This document shows positions 40,788 through 51,340 of a stretch of DNA of 52,265 nucleotides, in pieces (the stretch's first letter is position 1; the number at the start of each line of letters is the position of its first letter). The stretch covers positions 1-52,265 of the forward strand of contig KZ111184.1 of NCBI GenBank assembly GCA_002077045.2, written 5' to 3'. The notes under the pieces were generated by a model. It was not told where the DNA came from and made no database searches. It saw only the letters and a list, made by a program, of their open reading frames with translations. Source of the stretch: Rachicladosporium sp. CCFEE 5018. Lineage: Eukaryota > Ascomycota > Dothideomycetes > Cladosporiales > Cladosporiaceae. The position numbers and the translations under genes are program-made.

Positions 40788-42606
40788 ATGGTGTTCTTCC
40801 CTCCCATATGGGCGCCCGAGCTCCCGAAAGTTCCCACGGACATCACTATCGAGCAGTTCATGCTCGACGAGGAGCACGGCCGACATCCACACAGACACTC
40901 CCGCAATCCGTTCACAGATGGCCTATCTGGAAAGACGTACAGCCTCCCCGAGGTCAAGCAGAGGGTTGACTTCGTCGCTCGCGCTCTGGTCGAGGAGCTT
41001 GGCTTCAAGGTCAATGAAGGTTCGGAGTGGGACAAGGTTGTTGGTCTCTTCAGTGTGAATACGATCGATTACTTGACTGTGTGCTGGGCAGTGCATAAGA
41101 TCGGCGGTGTGCTCACTGCTGCGAGTGCGGCGTACAGTGCGCCGGATCTCGAGTATCAGCTTAAGCATTCCGGTGCAAAGGCTGTGTTCACCTGCGCAAC
41201 GTTGCTGGAGACTACGAAAGAGGCATGCGCCAAGTCTGGCATCCCCGAGAACAGGATCTACATCCTGCCTCTACCCGAGAAGGCTGCATTGGGTGCCACG
41301 GCGCCAGGCTTGAAGACAGTCGACGACTTCATCGCTCGAGGCGCCAAGTTGCCAGAGCTGGAGAAGCTACGATTTGGTCCCAATGACGGCGCAGAGCGGA
41401 CAGCTTTCCTGTGCTACAGCTCTGGCACTTCCGGACTGCCCAAAGGCGTCATGATCTCGCATCGCAACGTGATCGCCAATGTTCTGCAAATGTACACTTA
41501 CGAGGAGCCTGGGCGTTCGAAGCTAAAACCAGAGGCCGGGCAGCCCAAGTATACGGAGAACTGCCTGGGTTTGCTGCCATACTCGCACATCTACGGACTG
41601 GTTGTCGTCACCCATACGGGTGTGTACCGCGGAGACGGCGTCATCGTGCTCCCGAAGTATGACTTCGAGCAGCTCCTAAAGTCCATTCAGGATTTCAAGA
41701 TCGCTATGCTGTATCTTGTACCGCCCATGATCATCCACATCACGAAGGCGGCGAACATTGTCAAGAAGTACGATCTCTCACACGTGAAGGCGATCTTCAC
41801 AGGCGCAGCGCCTCTAGGAGCGGAGACCGCAGAAGATCTGCAGAGGATGTTCCCGGACTGGTCCATCAAGCAGGGCTACGGCATGACCGAGACATGTACT
41901 GTGGTGTGCACGTCCGCAACACACGATATTTGGTTCGGCAGCTCGGGTAGCTTGTTGCCTGGGTACAAGGCCAGAATTGTGACAGTCGAGGGTGTCGAGT
42001 GCACTGGCTATGATCAGCCGGGTGAGCTGTGGGTCAGCACACCAAGTAACACCCTTGGATACTTGAAGAATGAGAAGGCAACGAAGGAGACATTCACGAT
42101 CGAGGACGATGGCGAGCGGTATACGCGGACTGGTGATGAGGCGGTAGTAAGGGTCAGCCCCGGTGGAAATGAGCATATCTTCATCGTGGACAGAATCAAG
42201 GAGTGAGTTTACCGTTTCATCTTGCGGAGTTCTGGCCACATACTGACAACACCACAGACTCATCAAAGTAAAGGGCATGCAAGTCGCACCCGCCGAACTC
42301 GAGGCAGTCCTCCTCACCCACCCCGCAGTCAATGACTGCGTCGTCATCGGCATTCCCTCCGAGCGCGAAGGTGAAGTACCAAAAGCCTTCGTCGTCAAAG
42401 CGCCGGGCTCGATCGAGGAGAGCGATTCGCTGCTAAAGAGGGACATCTGCAAGCATGTGGAGAAGCTGAAGAGCAATCACAAGTGGCTGAGAGGCGGCGT
42501 TGAGTTCATTGATGTAGTGCCCAAGAGCCCGAGTGGCAAGATCTTGAGGCGCATGATCCGGGATCAGGAGAAGGCGAAGATGAAGAAGCAGGGTGCGAGG
42601 TTGTGA
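40788..42606 (+). CDS. 4-coumarate-CoA ligase-like enzyme with peroxisomal signal
   Basis: Exons 40788-42202 and 42258-42606 are joined across a 55-nt GTGAGT...CAG intron, giving 587 residues. ANL-family motifs appear in order: A3 YSSGTSGLPKGVMISH, LPYSHIYGL, A5 GYGMTETC, A7 YTRTGDEAVV, A8 IKVKGMQVAPAELE at the splice junction, and A10 PKSPSGKILRR with the catalytic lysine. The protein ends ARL, which fits the PTS1 consensus, so import into peroxisomes is likely. These fungal 4CL-like enzymes activate aromatic or fatty acids as CoA thioesters, often for side-chain beta-oxidation; the acid is not evident. The next gene downstream is a FAD oxidase-like enzyme in the same direction. Confidence 0.92.
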
Positions 42607-42890
42607 GGGAAGATTTTGTCGGAGTGTATAGTTGTGTATATATGTCAATCACGTTCTGCAGTTTGAAAGACCTTCTTCTCAACACTAAGGTACTTAAGTG
42701 ATCACCATCGATGCAGGAGCTGTCGAGAGCTCTACCTGTGACTCCAGCTAACCTCGTTACCGCATCTAGTCCGACAAGACCGATCGGCACGGTTTGGTCT
42801 TCTATCGCCGCCTACATATAGCTTGAGATTCCTACCAACGTTTTGTAGCCTTCATCGCCTGAGCTCGATCACCCCTCCATCACATCGATC

Positions 42891-44375
42891 ATGTCCCGTG
42901 AGATGCCCAGATTGCCAAAGACCAACTCGCCGTGCGGCCCTCCACACGAAACCTCATCCAACTCCTTCTGGCATTCTGAACCCTCGCCTCTCCTCCTCGG
43001 CCACAGATCCACACGCCATCTGCCCGAGAAAGTCGACGTAGTAGTCATCGGCAGCGGTCTCACAGGCACAAGTGCAGCTCGCCACCTACTCCGCCCAACT
43101 GCCTCTCACAGCAATGCCAAACTCGATGTCCTCATGCTCGAAGCTCGAGAATCGTGCTGGGGCGCCACAGGACGTAACGGAGGACACTGTCAGCCACTGC
43201 TTTTCGAGCATCCCCACGACCCGAGCATAGGCGAATTCGAACTACGGAACTACAACACGCTCAAGCAACTGATTGAGGCCGAGAACATCGACTGCGAGTG
43301 GGGTTCTCAGCCCGGCGTGCGAGCGATCTATGGTGCTGAGATAGTCTCGAGAGCGAAGAAGGCGCTGGAAGTTGTGAAGGGCAATGCGCCGCATCTTGCC
43401 AATCTCATGCGACTGGTCACTGACAAGACGGAGCTCGCAAAGTATCGAATTGCTACTGCTGATGGGGCTATGGTCACGAGTGTTGCGGCGAGGATGTGGC
43501 CTTACAAGCTAGTTGCGCACTTGTTGGAGGACTTGCTCACGGCGTCGGACTTGCAGGGAACGTTCAATCTGCAGACATTCACGCTTGTGCAAGGCATCTC
43601 GCCAGCCAACGCTGGCGAGGGCTACGAGGTTGAGACCGCACGCGGCACAGTACTGGCCAAGCGCGTGATTGTTGCGACGAACGCATACACTTCGTTCGTC
43701 CTCCCGACCTTTACAAATTTCATTGTGCCGTGCCGCGGACAGATGTCAGCTCTCAAGCCATTACAATCACTCTCTGACGAGCATCGACTCAAGACAAGCA
43801 TGGGCTTCGAAGGCGACGGACTAGACGACTACCTCATACAACGACCGAACGAACGTGGCGGACATCTCATGTTCGGCGGCGGAAGGACGAATGCGCGTAG
43901 TATTGGCGTCACGGATGACTCCTTCGTCGATCCTAAAACAGCAGCATACCTACGCCGTCAGCTAGTGACTGTGTTCGACTTGCCGGAGAAGGAATCTGGC
44001 AGTCAAGCACCACAAGTGGAACTAACAGCCACCCACGAGTGGACGGGCATCATGGGCTTCTCGCGCGACGAAGTCCCGTGGGTTGGCCCGGTTCCTGGGC
44101 GGCCTGGTGTATTCATCGCTGCTGGCTTTACCGGGCATGGCATGCCGAACACATTTCTGTCAGGCGCTGCTGCGGCCATCATGGTCCGAGCGGCTTTCGA
44201 TGGTAGGAACGAGGAGGAAAGTACTGCCAAGGCAATGGAGGAGACCGGTCTGCCGAAGAAGTACTTGTGCACGGAAGACAGGCGGGTCAAATGTCAGCAG
44301 ATGGAAAGCGTCGAGGAACGGGAGGAGGAATTCGAGAGGGTGCGCAGAGTCAACGCTGTGGCTTCTGATGCGTAA
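42891..44375 (+). CDS. FAD-dependent oxidoreductase (DAO family)
   Basis: This single exon of 494 residues has the Rossmann FAD motif VDVVVIGSGLTGTSAARHLL at about residues 48-67, then EARESCWGATGRNGGH, the adenine/ribose side of the fold, and the C-terminal GVFIAAGFTGHGMPNTFLSG. This is the layout of PF01266 enzymes such as glycine/sarcosine oxidases and gamma-glutamylputrescine oxidase. It likely oxidises an amine or amino acid; the substrate is unknown. No PTS1 is visible (ends ASDA). The start ATG at 42891 lies about 75 nt after a CATATA element. It follows the ligase gene head to tail with 284 nt between. Confidence 0.88.
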   Translation: MSREMPRLPKTNSPCGPPHETSSNSFWHSEPSPLLLGHRSTRHLPEKVDVVVIGSGLTGTSAARHLLRPTASHSNAKLDVLMLEARESCWGATGRNGGHCQPLLFEHPHDPSIGEFELRNYNTLKQLIEAENIDCEWGSQPGVRAIYGAEIVSRAKKALEVVKGNAPHLANLMRLVTDKTELAKYRIATADGAMVTSVAARMWPYKLVAHLLEDLLTASDLQGTFNLQTFTLVQGISPANAGEGYEVETARGTVLAKRVIVATNAYTSFVLPTFTNFIVPCRGQMSALKPLQSLSDEHRLKTSMGFEGDGLDDYLIQRPNERGGHLMFGGGRTNARSIGVTDDSFVDPKTAAYLRRQLVTVFDLPEKESGSQAPQVELTATHEWTGIMGFSRDEVPWVGPVPGRPGVFIAAGFTGHGMPNTFLSGAAAAIMVRAAFDGRNEEESTAKAMEETGLPKKYLCTEDRRVKCQQMESVEEREEEFERVRRVNAVASDA

Positions 44376-44439
44376 CTTGTTGCCTAGAACTTGTCGCGGA
44401 CAGCGGCAAGTAGTCTGTTGACTGAGGCAGACCTGCTTC

Positions 44440-44784
44440 ATGATCTGCATGCCTATGTCCGTCACGTGGAGGCCTCGTGGGGTTCGCCAAGCGATGCATA
44501 TGCAACGACTGCCGTGCTGCTTACGGCTACAATTCGAGTGCGTGTCGTCTCAGTCTCGGTGTGATCCTCCGTCGGACTTGAAATACGACCCTGCAGTACT
44601 AGATATCCCTCCATGGTGCGATGAGCTGATGGAAGAATGGTCCTGCGCCTGTTTGCGCTGTTTTCAGGTACTTCAGCCTTACGACAGGTCTCACGTCACC
44701 GGCATTGTCCCCGAAACTCAATGCTGTGCATCGATCCACTCATGCAGGACAGCAACCAATTGGACGCCTTTGCCATTCTCATAG
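44440..44784 (+). CDS. Possible small Cys-rich hypothetical protein
   Basis: An ATG-started frame of 114 codons is rich in Cys, with protein-like stretches such as DPPSDLKYDPAVLDIPPWCD and WSCACLRCFQVLQPYDRS. The first ~35 residues look less natural, so the true first exon may differ. No family is recognised and no signal peptide is clear. It could equally be chance or a remnant. Confidence 0.3.
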   Translation: MICMPMSVTWRPRGVRQAMHMQRLPCCLRLQFECVSSQSRCDPPSDLKYDPAVLDIPPWCDELMEEWSCACLRCFQVLQPYDRSHVTGIVPETQCCASIHSCRTATNWTPLPFS

Positions 44785-44937
44785 GCTGAAGGATGCATTC
44801 GAAGTGGGCCTTCCACAGTTGTGAGTTCGGAAATCGGCAACACCGTGAATCACCTGAGTCCAGTCACCTGAGTGACATTGCATGGCCGCCTCTTGAGGCA
44901 TTTCTGGGCATTAAGCGGACGCGTCAGGTGGTGAGAA

Positions 44938-44944
44938 TATATAG
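44938..44944 (+). promoter_or_regulatory. TATA-like box upstream of the 74-residue gene
   Basis: TATATAG lies 127 nt upstream of the ATG at 45071, within a leader without competing ATG frames of note. Such clear TATA elements are uncommon in this window. Confidence 0.45.
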
Positions 44945-45070
44945 AGGTGTAGGGCGTGCCATCGACATGTATCTTATCTGTCTGCAAGCAGAATATCAAC
45001 GTACCAAACACTAGCAACACCCAACTGCACTGCAACATCGTCCACCAATCAACGCCCAAAGATCACAACG

Positions 45071-45295
45071 ATGAACTCCAAGTCTTTCGATCTGCAAATG
45101 CCAAAGCGCACTGGCACCGATCTCTCAATGGACAGCACATATTCGGCCAAGTCCATTCCGAAGAACAACAAGCGTCGCACTCAAAGCAGCGGCACCTTCA
45201 GCGAGTGCGGCAGGCATGGCAACAAATGGCTCTTCGGAGGCATCTCAATCAAGCAGACTGTCAAGGACGCGCTGAAGCGGAAGGAGTCGTCATGA
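45071..45295 (+). CDS. Small conserved-looking fungal protein of 74 residues
   Basis: The basic, Ser/Lys-rich protein starts MNSKSFDLQMPKRTG and has a distinct central block SSGTFSECGRHGNKWLFGGI. That block looks like a constrained motif, and I recall similar short fungal proteins of unknown role, but cannot name a family. There is no signal peptide or membrane segment. The product ends KRKESS at TGA 45293-45295. A TATA-like box lies 127 nt upstream. Coding-like sequence follows directly in a different frame, so the true protein could be longer if one base is missing or extra near the stop. Confidence 0.65.
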   Translation: MNSKSFDLQMPKRTGTDLSMDSTYSAKSIPKNNKRRTQSSGTFSECGRHGNKWLFGGISIKQTVKDALKRKESS

Positions 45296-45862
45296 TCTGA
45301 GCCCGTACGATCGAGTCAAACCCGAAGTCCTCCAAGGCTTCGACCGAAGACAACCAGCCCGACCTTTCGAAGACTTCAGCGATACCGAACGCCCCAACCC
45401 ACGAGCCAGTGACGATCATTCTGGACATGAAAGTCGTCTCCAGGAAACGCCTGCCTGGTTCGAACACACATTCGAATCCAGCTCGAGCACGCCCACGGCG
45501 ACTGAATCGAGCCACTTCCCCCCGCAGTCCATGGCACAGCAGCGGTCGCGAGCCTATGACACCCGCTCGCAACTAGTCGCAGCAACAATTTCGAGGTGTG
45601 CTCCCTCCCAGACGCGCTGACGACAGTATCTACTGCGCTGAAGAGGCTGCTGGTCATACGAGTCCGCCTATGAAGGCGCGACATCAATGCCTTGGGAGCC
45701 CGCAGAGTTGAGCAAGGGATGTCTCAACCAGAGGAGGAGTCAGTATGAAGATGAGCAGTAGGGATGATGAGCCGAATGCTGTAGATAGTGCCAATGGAAT
45801 GATGTACCTCGCCATATCAGTACATACTATACAGCCCACCAATGCCCTCCGCACACTCGATT
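45296..45862. other. Coding-like plus-strand sequence in shifted frames
   Basis: From 45300 to the TGA at 45618 a frame reads like a disordered protein (SPYDRVKPEVLQGFDRRQ; HSGHESRLQETPAWFEHTFE). It then seems to continue for about 30 codons in the next frame to about 45711. It has no start of its own and begins immediately after the stop of the 74-residue gene. It may be a frameshifted extension of that gene or a separate remnant. Confidence 0.4.
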
Positions 45863-46336
45863 TCACCACAGCGGATCACTCCTCCCCCAGTAAAGCAGCG
45901 CCCCACCAATAGCAGCACAATTGAACACCCCAATGACATGCCCAAACACCGCCTCCTTAACCCCATACCACCTTACCAACATCAGATCCGCCACCGTAGT
46001 AACCAAACCCGTCGCAACGACCGTCCCCAGCGCCCTGCGATCCCGCCAGTACGTTGCGAAAGCGAGTATAATGATCCCCTTTTCGATATTCCGCGCCGCG
46101 ATCGCAGCCACTAAGGCGCGTTGGGTGTTGGCGTCTTTCTCGTCCTTGAGGTCTGCGGTGGATTCAGGGCGGGCAGCTGGAAGGGGCAGACCGTAGCCTT
46201 TGGCGAATTCGGTCGTGTTTGCTAGGCCGGCGAGGCCGAAGATAGAGACTTCTGCTAGGCCGACGAGGATGGCAAGGCATTCGGCGGGTGGGGGAAGGGT
46301 GGACCAGATGTTGCGGGAGGAGCCGAGGGTGGCCAT
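45863..46336 (-). CDS. DUF4267-like small membrane protein
   Basis: From ATG 46336 (MATLGSSRNIWSTLPPPAEC) the protein has 157 residues with about four hydrophobic segments: AILVGLAEVSIFGLAGL, GIIILAFATYW, LGTVVATGLVTTVADLM and FGHVIGVFNCAAIGGALLY. The GYGLP block, the RNIEKG segment between helices 1 and 2, and the RDRRALG loop fit DUF4267 proteins, which are common in fungi and have no known function. The frame is open upstream to 46474, but that part is Pro/Ser/His-rich and is likely leader. Confidence 0.72.
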   Translation of the reverse strand: MATLGSSRNIWSTLPPPAECLAILVGLAEVSIFGLAGLANTTEFAKGYGLPLPAARPESTADLKDEKDANTQRALVAAIAARNIEKGIIILAFATYWRDRRALGTVVATGLVTTVADLMLVRWYGVKEAVFGHVIGVFNCAAIGGALLYWGRSDPLW

Positions 46337-46939
46337 GTTGGGCGAGGGTGGGGAGCTAGTCGGAGGGTGAATGATGAGCTTGGTATGGTGAGCGATGCTG
46401 TGTGTTGGCGACCCTCCAGTCGGTATCGACTCTGGACCTTCGACGTGTTGATGCTCGGGAGTGATGGAGTTCAAAATCCGGGGTACGTTGGAGGCTAAAG
46501 ATAGATGCGATATGAGCTGACACTACATACACTGTACCTTCGTGGTTCCGACGCACCAAAGGTGAACATATTTCACAGAAAGGAGCCGTGTCTGGACATG
46601 TATTGATCGTACCACGACAAAGCGCTTTCGCTCGAAGCCTCATAGAGAACATAGAATGCATCGGAACAATCATCCGTTCAACTACTACACGCCTATACGG
46701 CCCTCGCATATCACTCCACACAACCTCGCCACAACCTCTGGATCCCTTGAACTCGCACCCACATGCCTGCGCATGATGCGCTGAGCGTCTACGAGCCTAC
46801 GTTCCGCAGTGTGATGGCCATAATTGGACACGCAAATTGTGACGCTAGGTATGGTCAGTTTCCACGGACAACAACTCCTCAGAGGACCGGTATGAACTCC
46901 TCAGAGGCGGGAGGTTGACATCGGGAGGGTAGTCCGGCG
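46337..46939. other. Divergent spacer, nothing recognised
   Basis: It lies between the DUF4267-like gene and the unnamed gene at 46940. A 14-nt direct repeat around CTCCTCAGAGG occurs near 46873 and 46897. No gene is seen. Confidence 0.45.
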
Positions 46940-47490
46940 ATGTTGTTGATGGTACCCAAAGTGGCAGTCCTTGCACCGACACTAAAGGACAGCGAGTGCT
47001 GCAAGACCTTGGGTGAGCTCGTCTGCCTCACGCGGGTACAGCAAATTGAGCGAGATACAAGCAATATGTCCCTCTGTTCTTCTGTAAGTCTGAAGTCATT
47101 CTACATGGCATGAACTCGTGGTCAAAGCATCTCTACGCTTGAACAGGTACAACTAATTGTGGATTGGTATGTACGTGAGAGCCGTAGGTCGCTACGCGCT
47201 ATCATTTATGAAAGGATACTCTCTCCTCGGCCTGCGAAGGCGCAGGCAGACACTCATAGTGTGCATGATGATAGAACTGAATTCTTCGAATCTCTGGAAG
47301 AGCGGAGATGTATTCATATGCGCTCTCGTCGACCCAGTGCGCGAGATACAACACCGCTGGTGAGTATGACAGTAGCACAAAAAGCTCCCGAGACTTTGAG
47401 AGCGGACTGCAATATCTAACCAACGACAATCTGTCATACCAATGCTAGCCCTACAGCTATCGACGACCAAACGCGCTCGAACGACGTTAG
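46940..47490 (+). CDS. Unnamed three-exon gene, tail-to-tail with ADE13
   Basis: Three pieces fit together in phase 0: 46940-47083, 47147-47359 and 47449-47490, with introns of 63 nt (GTAAGT...ACAG) and 89 nt (GTGAGT, a perfect CTAAC branch, GCTAG). The product has 132 residues, starts MLLMVPKVAVLAPTLKDSEC and includes VQLIVDWYVRESRRSLRAII and FFESLEERRCIHMRSRRP, ending basic (RRPNALERR). I do not recognise it. The fact that both introns have good signals, and each join keeps the frame, argues for a real gene. An upstream exon is possible. Its TAG overlaps the TAA of ADE13 on the other strand. Confidence 0.5.
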
Positions 47491-49109
47491 ACGTGCAACT
47501 CCGCCGCACCATTGAGCTTCACATCGCCATACTTCATCAGCGCCTTCTTCACTTTGGTGTTGACTAGCTTCTCCACAATCTCCGGACACCTTCCAATGAA
47601 CGTACGGGGGTCCGTTAACGCGTCGAGATCCTTTATGATTGGATCAAAGAATGCATTGTTTTTGACGCGTTCAATCAAATCGTTGTCTTTGCCCTCTTGC
47701 TTGACAACGGCGCCTGACTCGTGCGATAGGACCCGTATTTGCTCGTGGGCTTCTTGCCGGGATACACCCTTCTCAACAAGGGCCATTATGATATTCTCCG
47801 TGGCCATCTAATCATCGCAGTCAGCACATCAAGCTTAGCACGACACCTTGAGATGGAAGCTTACGAATGGTAATTCGGCGTTTATCCGTCGTTGAATCAC
47901 GGCTGGATACACGACCATGCCGGATGAGATGTTGTTGAGCTACGTGTATCGTCAGCAGCGAACCTCCCAGCATTCATTTTCCATAAGGACGCTTACCAGT
48001 TGCAAGCATGCGTCCGCACACAGGAACGACTCAGGCAGACTAATCCGTCTAATCGCCGAATCGTCCAGACTTCTCTCAAGCCATTGCGCAGCGTAAGTCT
48101 GTTCCGCGTCACCACCGAAATTGCGCAGCTTTCTCCCCAGTGAGCAAAGACGCTCACTCCTCATCGGGTTGCGCTTGTACGCCATCGCCGAGGAGCCGAT
48201 TTGCTCTGCCTCGAACGGTTCCTCGAGCTCCTTGAACATAGCCAGATGTCTGATGTCGCCACCGATTCGTTCGCACGTAGCTCCGAAAGATACTAGAGAG
48301 TGCAGGACGTCCACATCGATCTTTCGAGAGTAGGTCTGTGATGTGCTGATCTCGGGTTCCTCGAACCCGGCTTTCTTGGTGACTAGTTCGTCGAGCTCTT
48401 CGACTTTCGAATGATCACCCTTAAAGATTGTGAGGAAAGACGCTTGAGTTCCAGTCGTGCCTTTTACGCCACGGAAGACTTGTAGCAAGTCATCTCTCGT
48501 TCGCTCGAGGTTGCGGAGGTCGTAGAGTAGGTCGGTGATCCACAGACTCGTGCGTTTGCCAACGGTGACGAGTTGTGCGGGCTGACCGTGGGTGTAGCCG
48601 AGACATGGCAGTGCCTTGTGCTCTATCGCGAAGTCCGATAGGAGAGATATGACTGTGGCGAGCTTTGGCAGGAGAAGATTGAGTGCGTCTCGGAGAAAGA
48701 TCAAATCGGCGTTGTCTGTCACATAGCAGGAAGTAGCACCCCAGTGGAGGATGCCAGCAGCTAGAGGAGCAGCCAGTCCATACGTATGGACGTGAGCCAT
48801 AACATCATGACGTCTACGCTTCTCCTCGATAGCAGCTGTCTCGAATTCGCTGTCCTCGATACGCACATGATCTTTGAGCTGTTGTATGGCTTGCTCTGAG
48901 ATCTCTAGTCCGAGTTCTCGCTCAGATTCGGCAAGATATACCCATAGTTGCCGCCATGTACTGAATCGGTTCCGGGGCGAGAACACATACTGCATCTCCT
49001 TAGAGCAGTAGCGCGAATTTAACGGACTGGAGTATCATTAGCGACGCTCAGGCGGTAATAGACCCACGGAGAGATATAGTCACTTTTGATACTGATCGAG
49101 TCCGGCCAT
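47487..49109 (-). CDS. ADE13: Adenylosuccinate lyase
   Basis: Four exons (49109-49084, 49026-47997, 47939-47865, 47807-47487) with three 57-nt introns give 483 residues, the family length. The 26-nt first exon encodes MAGLDQYQ and joins to NPLNSRYCSKEMQYVFSPRN. Landmarks are HDVMAHVHTYG and HWGATSCYVTDNADLI (active-site His region), the family signature GSSAMAYKRNPMRSER with the flexible catalytic loop, and LNNISSGMVVYPAVIQRRIN in exon 3. The enzyme catalyses two fumarate-releasing steps of purine synthesis, SAICAR to AICAR and adenylosuccinate to AMP. No lesion was seen. Confidence 0.96.
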
Positions 49110-49840
49110 GATGGGCAACAATGATTTGGGTCTCAAGTCAAGTCACGCGGGAATTGTCAATGTCTGGTTGTATGTAGGTTGAAGTTCGGGGACCACGAAG
49201 TTTTGGTGAATTTCTACAGGCAAGTGCAACTCACACCTAAACCTCGGAGTCACAGGGAAACCGCGTCTGCCTCTCCAGAAAATATTGAAGTTTCCTAGGC
49301 TGTGGTGAACATACTTGCAGCAGTGCGTCTGTCACTTTGTGTCCATGAGAGACAGCACACTTGTCGAGGCCGATGTCCAGAGCTGTGTGTTCTCACAGAC
49401 ATGGCAATATAGTGTTCTCCTGCCGCGGACAAGCTCAGATGACCATTATCAACACCGTAAACTCCTGGAGAAGCGAAGCTTCTTCGTACTTTACCGCCAA
49501 CGAACCCAGTCATCGGACCCGCACTACAGCAAGGTTCCCATCGACTTGATAGTGAAGCGGATTCCAATTCCAGGTATCAAATCTGCTTGCCATGGCAGAG
49601 ACCCCGCCAAAATTCCGTCTTCGACTGGTTTCATGTGAAGTGGGGTGGAGGGCGCATCAATCAATTACATTCATCAAGTTCAGTTGATTGAATGATTGAG
49701 GCGATCGACGTCACTTTGCGCTTCTCGCAGATTCGCAAAAGATTTCTAAGCATAGTAATTCAGTCTGTATAAATCGAATCTGGTAGAGCAGTACAGCTTC
49801 ATCACTCGTTTTTAGCGTAGACACAGGTAGGTTTTCGATC
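49110..49840. other. Divergent spacer of ADE13 and SQT1
   Basis: Short frames around 49295-49640 on both strands have no family likeness. The only element I can name is the TATA-like box listed separately. Confidence 0.5.
49768..49774 (+). promoter_or_regulatory. TATA box upstream of SQT1
   Basis: TATAAAT lies 73 nt upstream of the ATG at 49841, a normal fungal position. Confidence 0.45.
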
Positions 49841-51340
49841 ATGTCCGGCAAACCACACGGCGACGACGCCATGGACGACGCACATCTCGAGGACGAAGAG
49901 GAGGAGGCCATGCTGGACGAGGGCGAGGCAGAGGAGACGATCGAGGAAGACGACAATGAGGATGCGGCTATGGACTCGGGCGACGACGACGAGGGCGAAC
50001 ACGAAGAAATAGAATTGGTGAACGACAGTATAGCGCATTTCGACAAGCACAAAGATAGCATATTCTGTATTGCGCAGCATCCACTGCAACCTGAGATTGT
50101 CGCAACGGGCGGAGGAGACGATGTAGCATACGTCTGGGACGCATCACCACCGGAGCGACCGTTGCTACCTTCGAGCTATGAGACAAATCCGCAGCCGAGG
50201 GAGAGGAAGGGTCAAGAAGTGATCGCAACGCTAGACGGGCAAGACGAGAGCGTCAATGCAATCTGCTTCACCCTTCCACAAGGCGAGTACGTGGTCACCG
50301 CAACACTGGCCGGTCTCCTTTCAGCATACGCCACGCCCACAACCACCGGACCTGCAAGGAAGATCGGCACAGCGAAAGAGGTCGAAGAAATCAACTGGCT
50401 CATCCCCTGTCCCCACCCATCTCATCCCAACACGGTGGCCCTGGGCGCAACCGACGGCAGCGTCTGGATTTACACCATAGACGCCTCCTCCATTACGATA
50501 GTGCAGACCTTCTTCCTTCATCAAGCCTCCTGCACTGCTGGCGCGTGGTCGCCAGACGGCAAGCTCTTGGCGACAGTGGCCGAAGACAGCAGTCTGTACG
50601 TCTGGGACGCATTCGGCGACGCGGCAGCAGCGGGGGTAACGAATCCGAGTTCAGGACAAGCGGTCGTAGCACTCACAGCATCCGACGAGCGATTCGCAGT
50701 CGAAGGAGGGCTATACAGCGTGGCAATCTCACCCGGTGGTGGGATCGTAGCCGTCGGCGGCGCAGGAGGGAACATCCGTATCGTCGGTTTGCCGCGCTTC
50801 ACCGCAGCCTCCTCAGTAGCCAAACCCTCCACCGCGCGAAGCAAAGCTCCCGCCGGCAAGGCCGCTTCGAAAGCAAGCACAACAGCTTCAACAGGTCAGA
50901 TGGGCACCATCCTCGCCTCCCTTCAAGCGCAATCTGACGGCGTCGAAACGCTCTCATTCTCCCAACCACCACTCACACTTCTCGCGGCAGGCTCTGTAGA
51001 CGGCAGCATAGCCCTCTTCGACGCAGCACATAACTTCACCGTGCGGCGGAATATCCGGGAAGCGCATGAAGACGATGCGGTGATTAAGGTGGAGTTCTTG
51101 AAGGGTGGGAGTAGTGAGAGGAATGCGTTGTTGACGAGTTGTGGCAATGACGGGGTAGTCCGAAGATGGGACGTGCGGGGTGGGACTGCTGCAGCGAACA
51201 GAGGACTTGTGGGGGAGTGGCGAGGTCATAGAGGTGGAGGCGAAGGCGGCGGTGTCCTTGGATTCGTGCAAGGGGGTGGAGGGAACGCCATAGTCACAGC
51301 TGGTGACGACGGTATTGGGCTGGTGTTTCGAGCGGACTGA
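49841..51340 (+). CDS. SQT1: WD40 ribosome-assembly chaperone SQT1/AAMP
   Basis: This single exon of 499 residues has a very acidic N terminus (about 1-65, runs of Glu/Asp) followed by a WD40 propeller: DSIFCIAQHPLQPEIVATGG...VAYVWDA, SVNAICFTLPQGEYVVTATL, GAWSPDGKLLATVAEDSSLY, LAAGSVDGSIALFDA and LLTSCGNDGVVRRWD. The layout fits SQT1, the dedicated chaperone that captures nascent ribosomal protein uL16 (Rpl10) through its acidic propeller; the animal relative is AAMP. A low-complexity Ala/Ser/Lys loop sits between blades near residues 325-350. The end has a Gly-rich loop before GDDGIGLVFRAD. Confidence 0.88.
   Translation: MSGKPHGDDAMDDAHLEDEEEEAMLDEGEAEETIEEDDNEDAAMDSGDDDEGEHEEIELVNDSIAHFDKHKDSIFCIAQHPLQPEIVATGGGDDVAYVWDASPPERPLLPSSYETNPQPRERKGQEVIATLDGQDESVNAICFTLPQGEYVVTATLAGLLSAYATPTTTGPARKIGTAKEVEEINWLIPCPHPSHPNTVALGATDGSVWIYTIDASSITIVQTFFLHQASCTAGAWSPDGKLLATVAEDSSLYVWDAFGDAAAAGVTNPSSGQAVVALTASDERFAVEGGLYSVAISPGGGIVAVGGAGGNIRIVGLPRFTAASSVAKPSTARSKAPAGKAASKASTTASTGQMGTILASLQAQSDGVETLSFSQPPLTLLAAGSVDGSIALFDAAHNFTVRRNIREAHEDDAVIKVEFLKGGSSERNALLTSCGNDGVVRRWDVRGGTAAANRGLVGEWRGHRGGGEGGGVLGFVQGGGGNAIVTAGDDGIGLVFRAD

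Noticed and set aside
46867..46912. Short direct repeat as a mobile-element footprint
   Set aside because: Two 14-nt matches alone, without inverted repeats or an element between them, are not enough.
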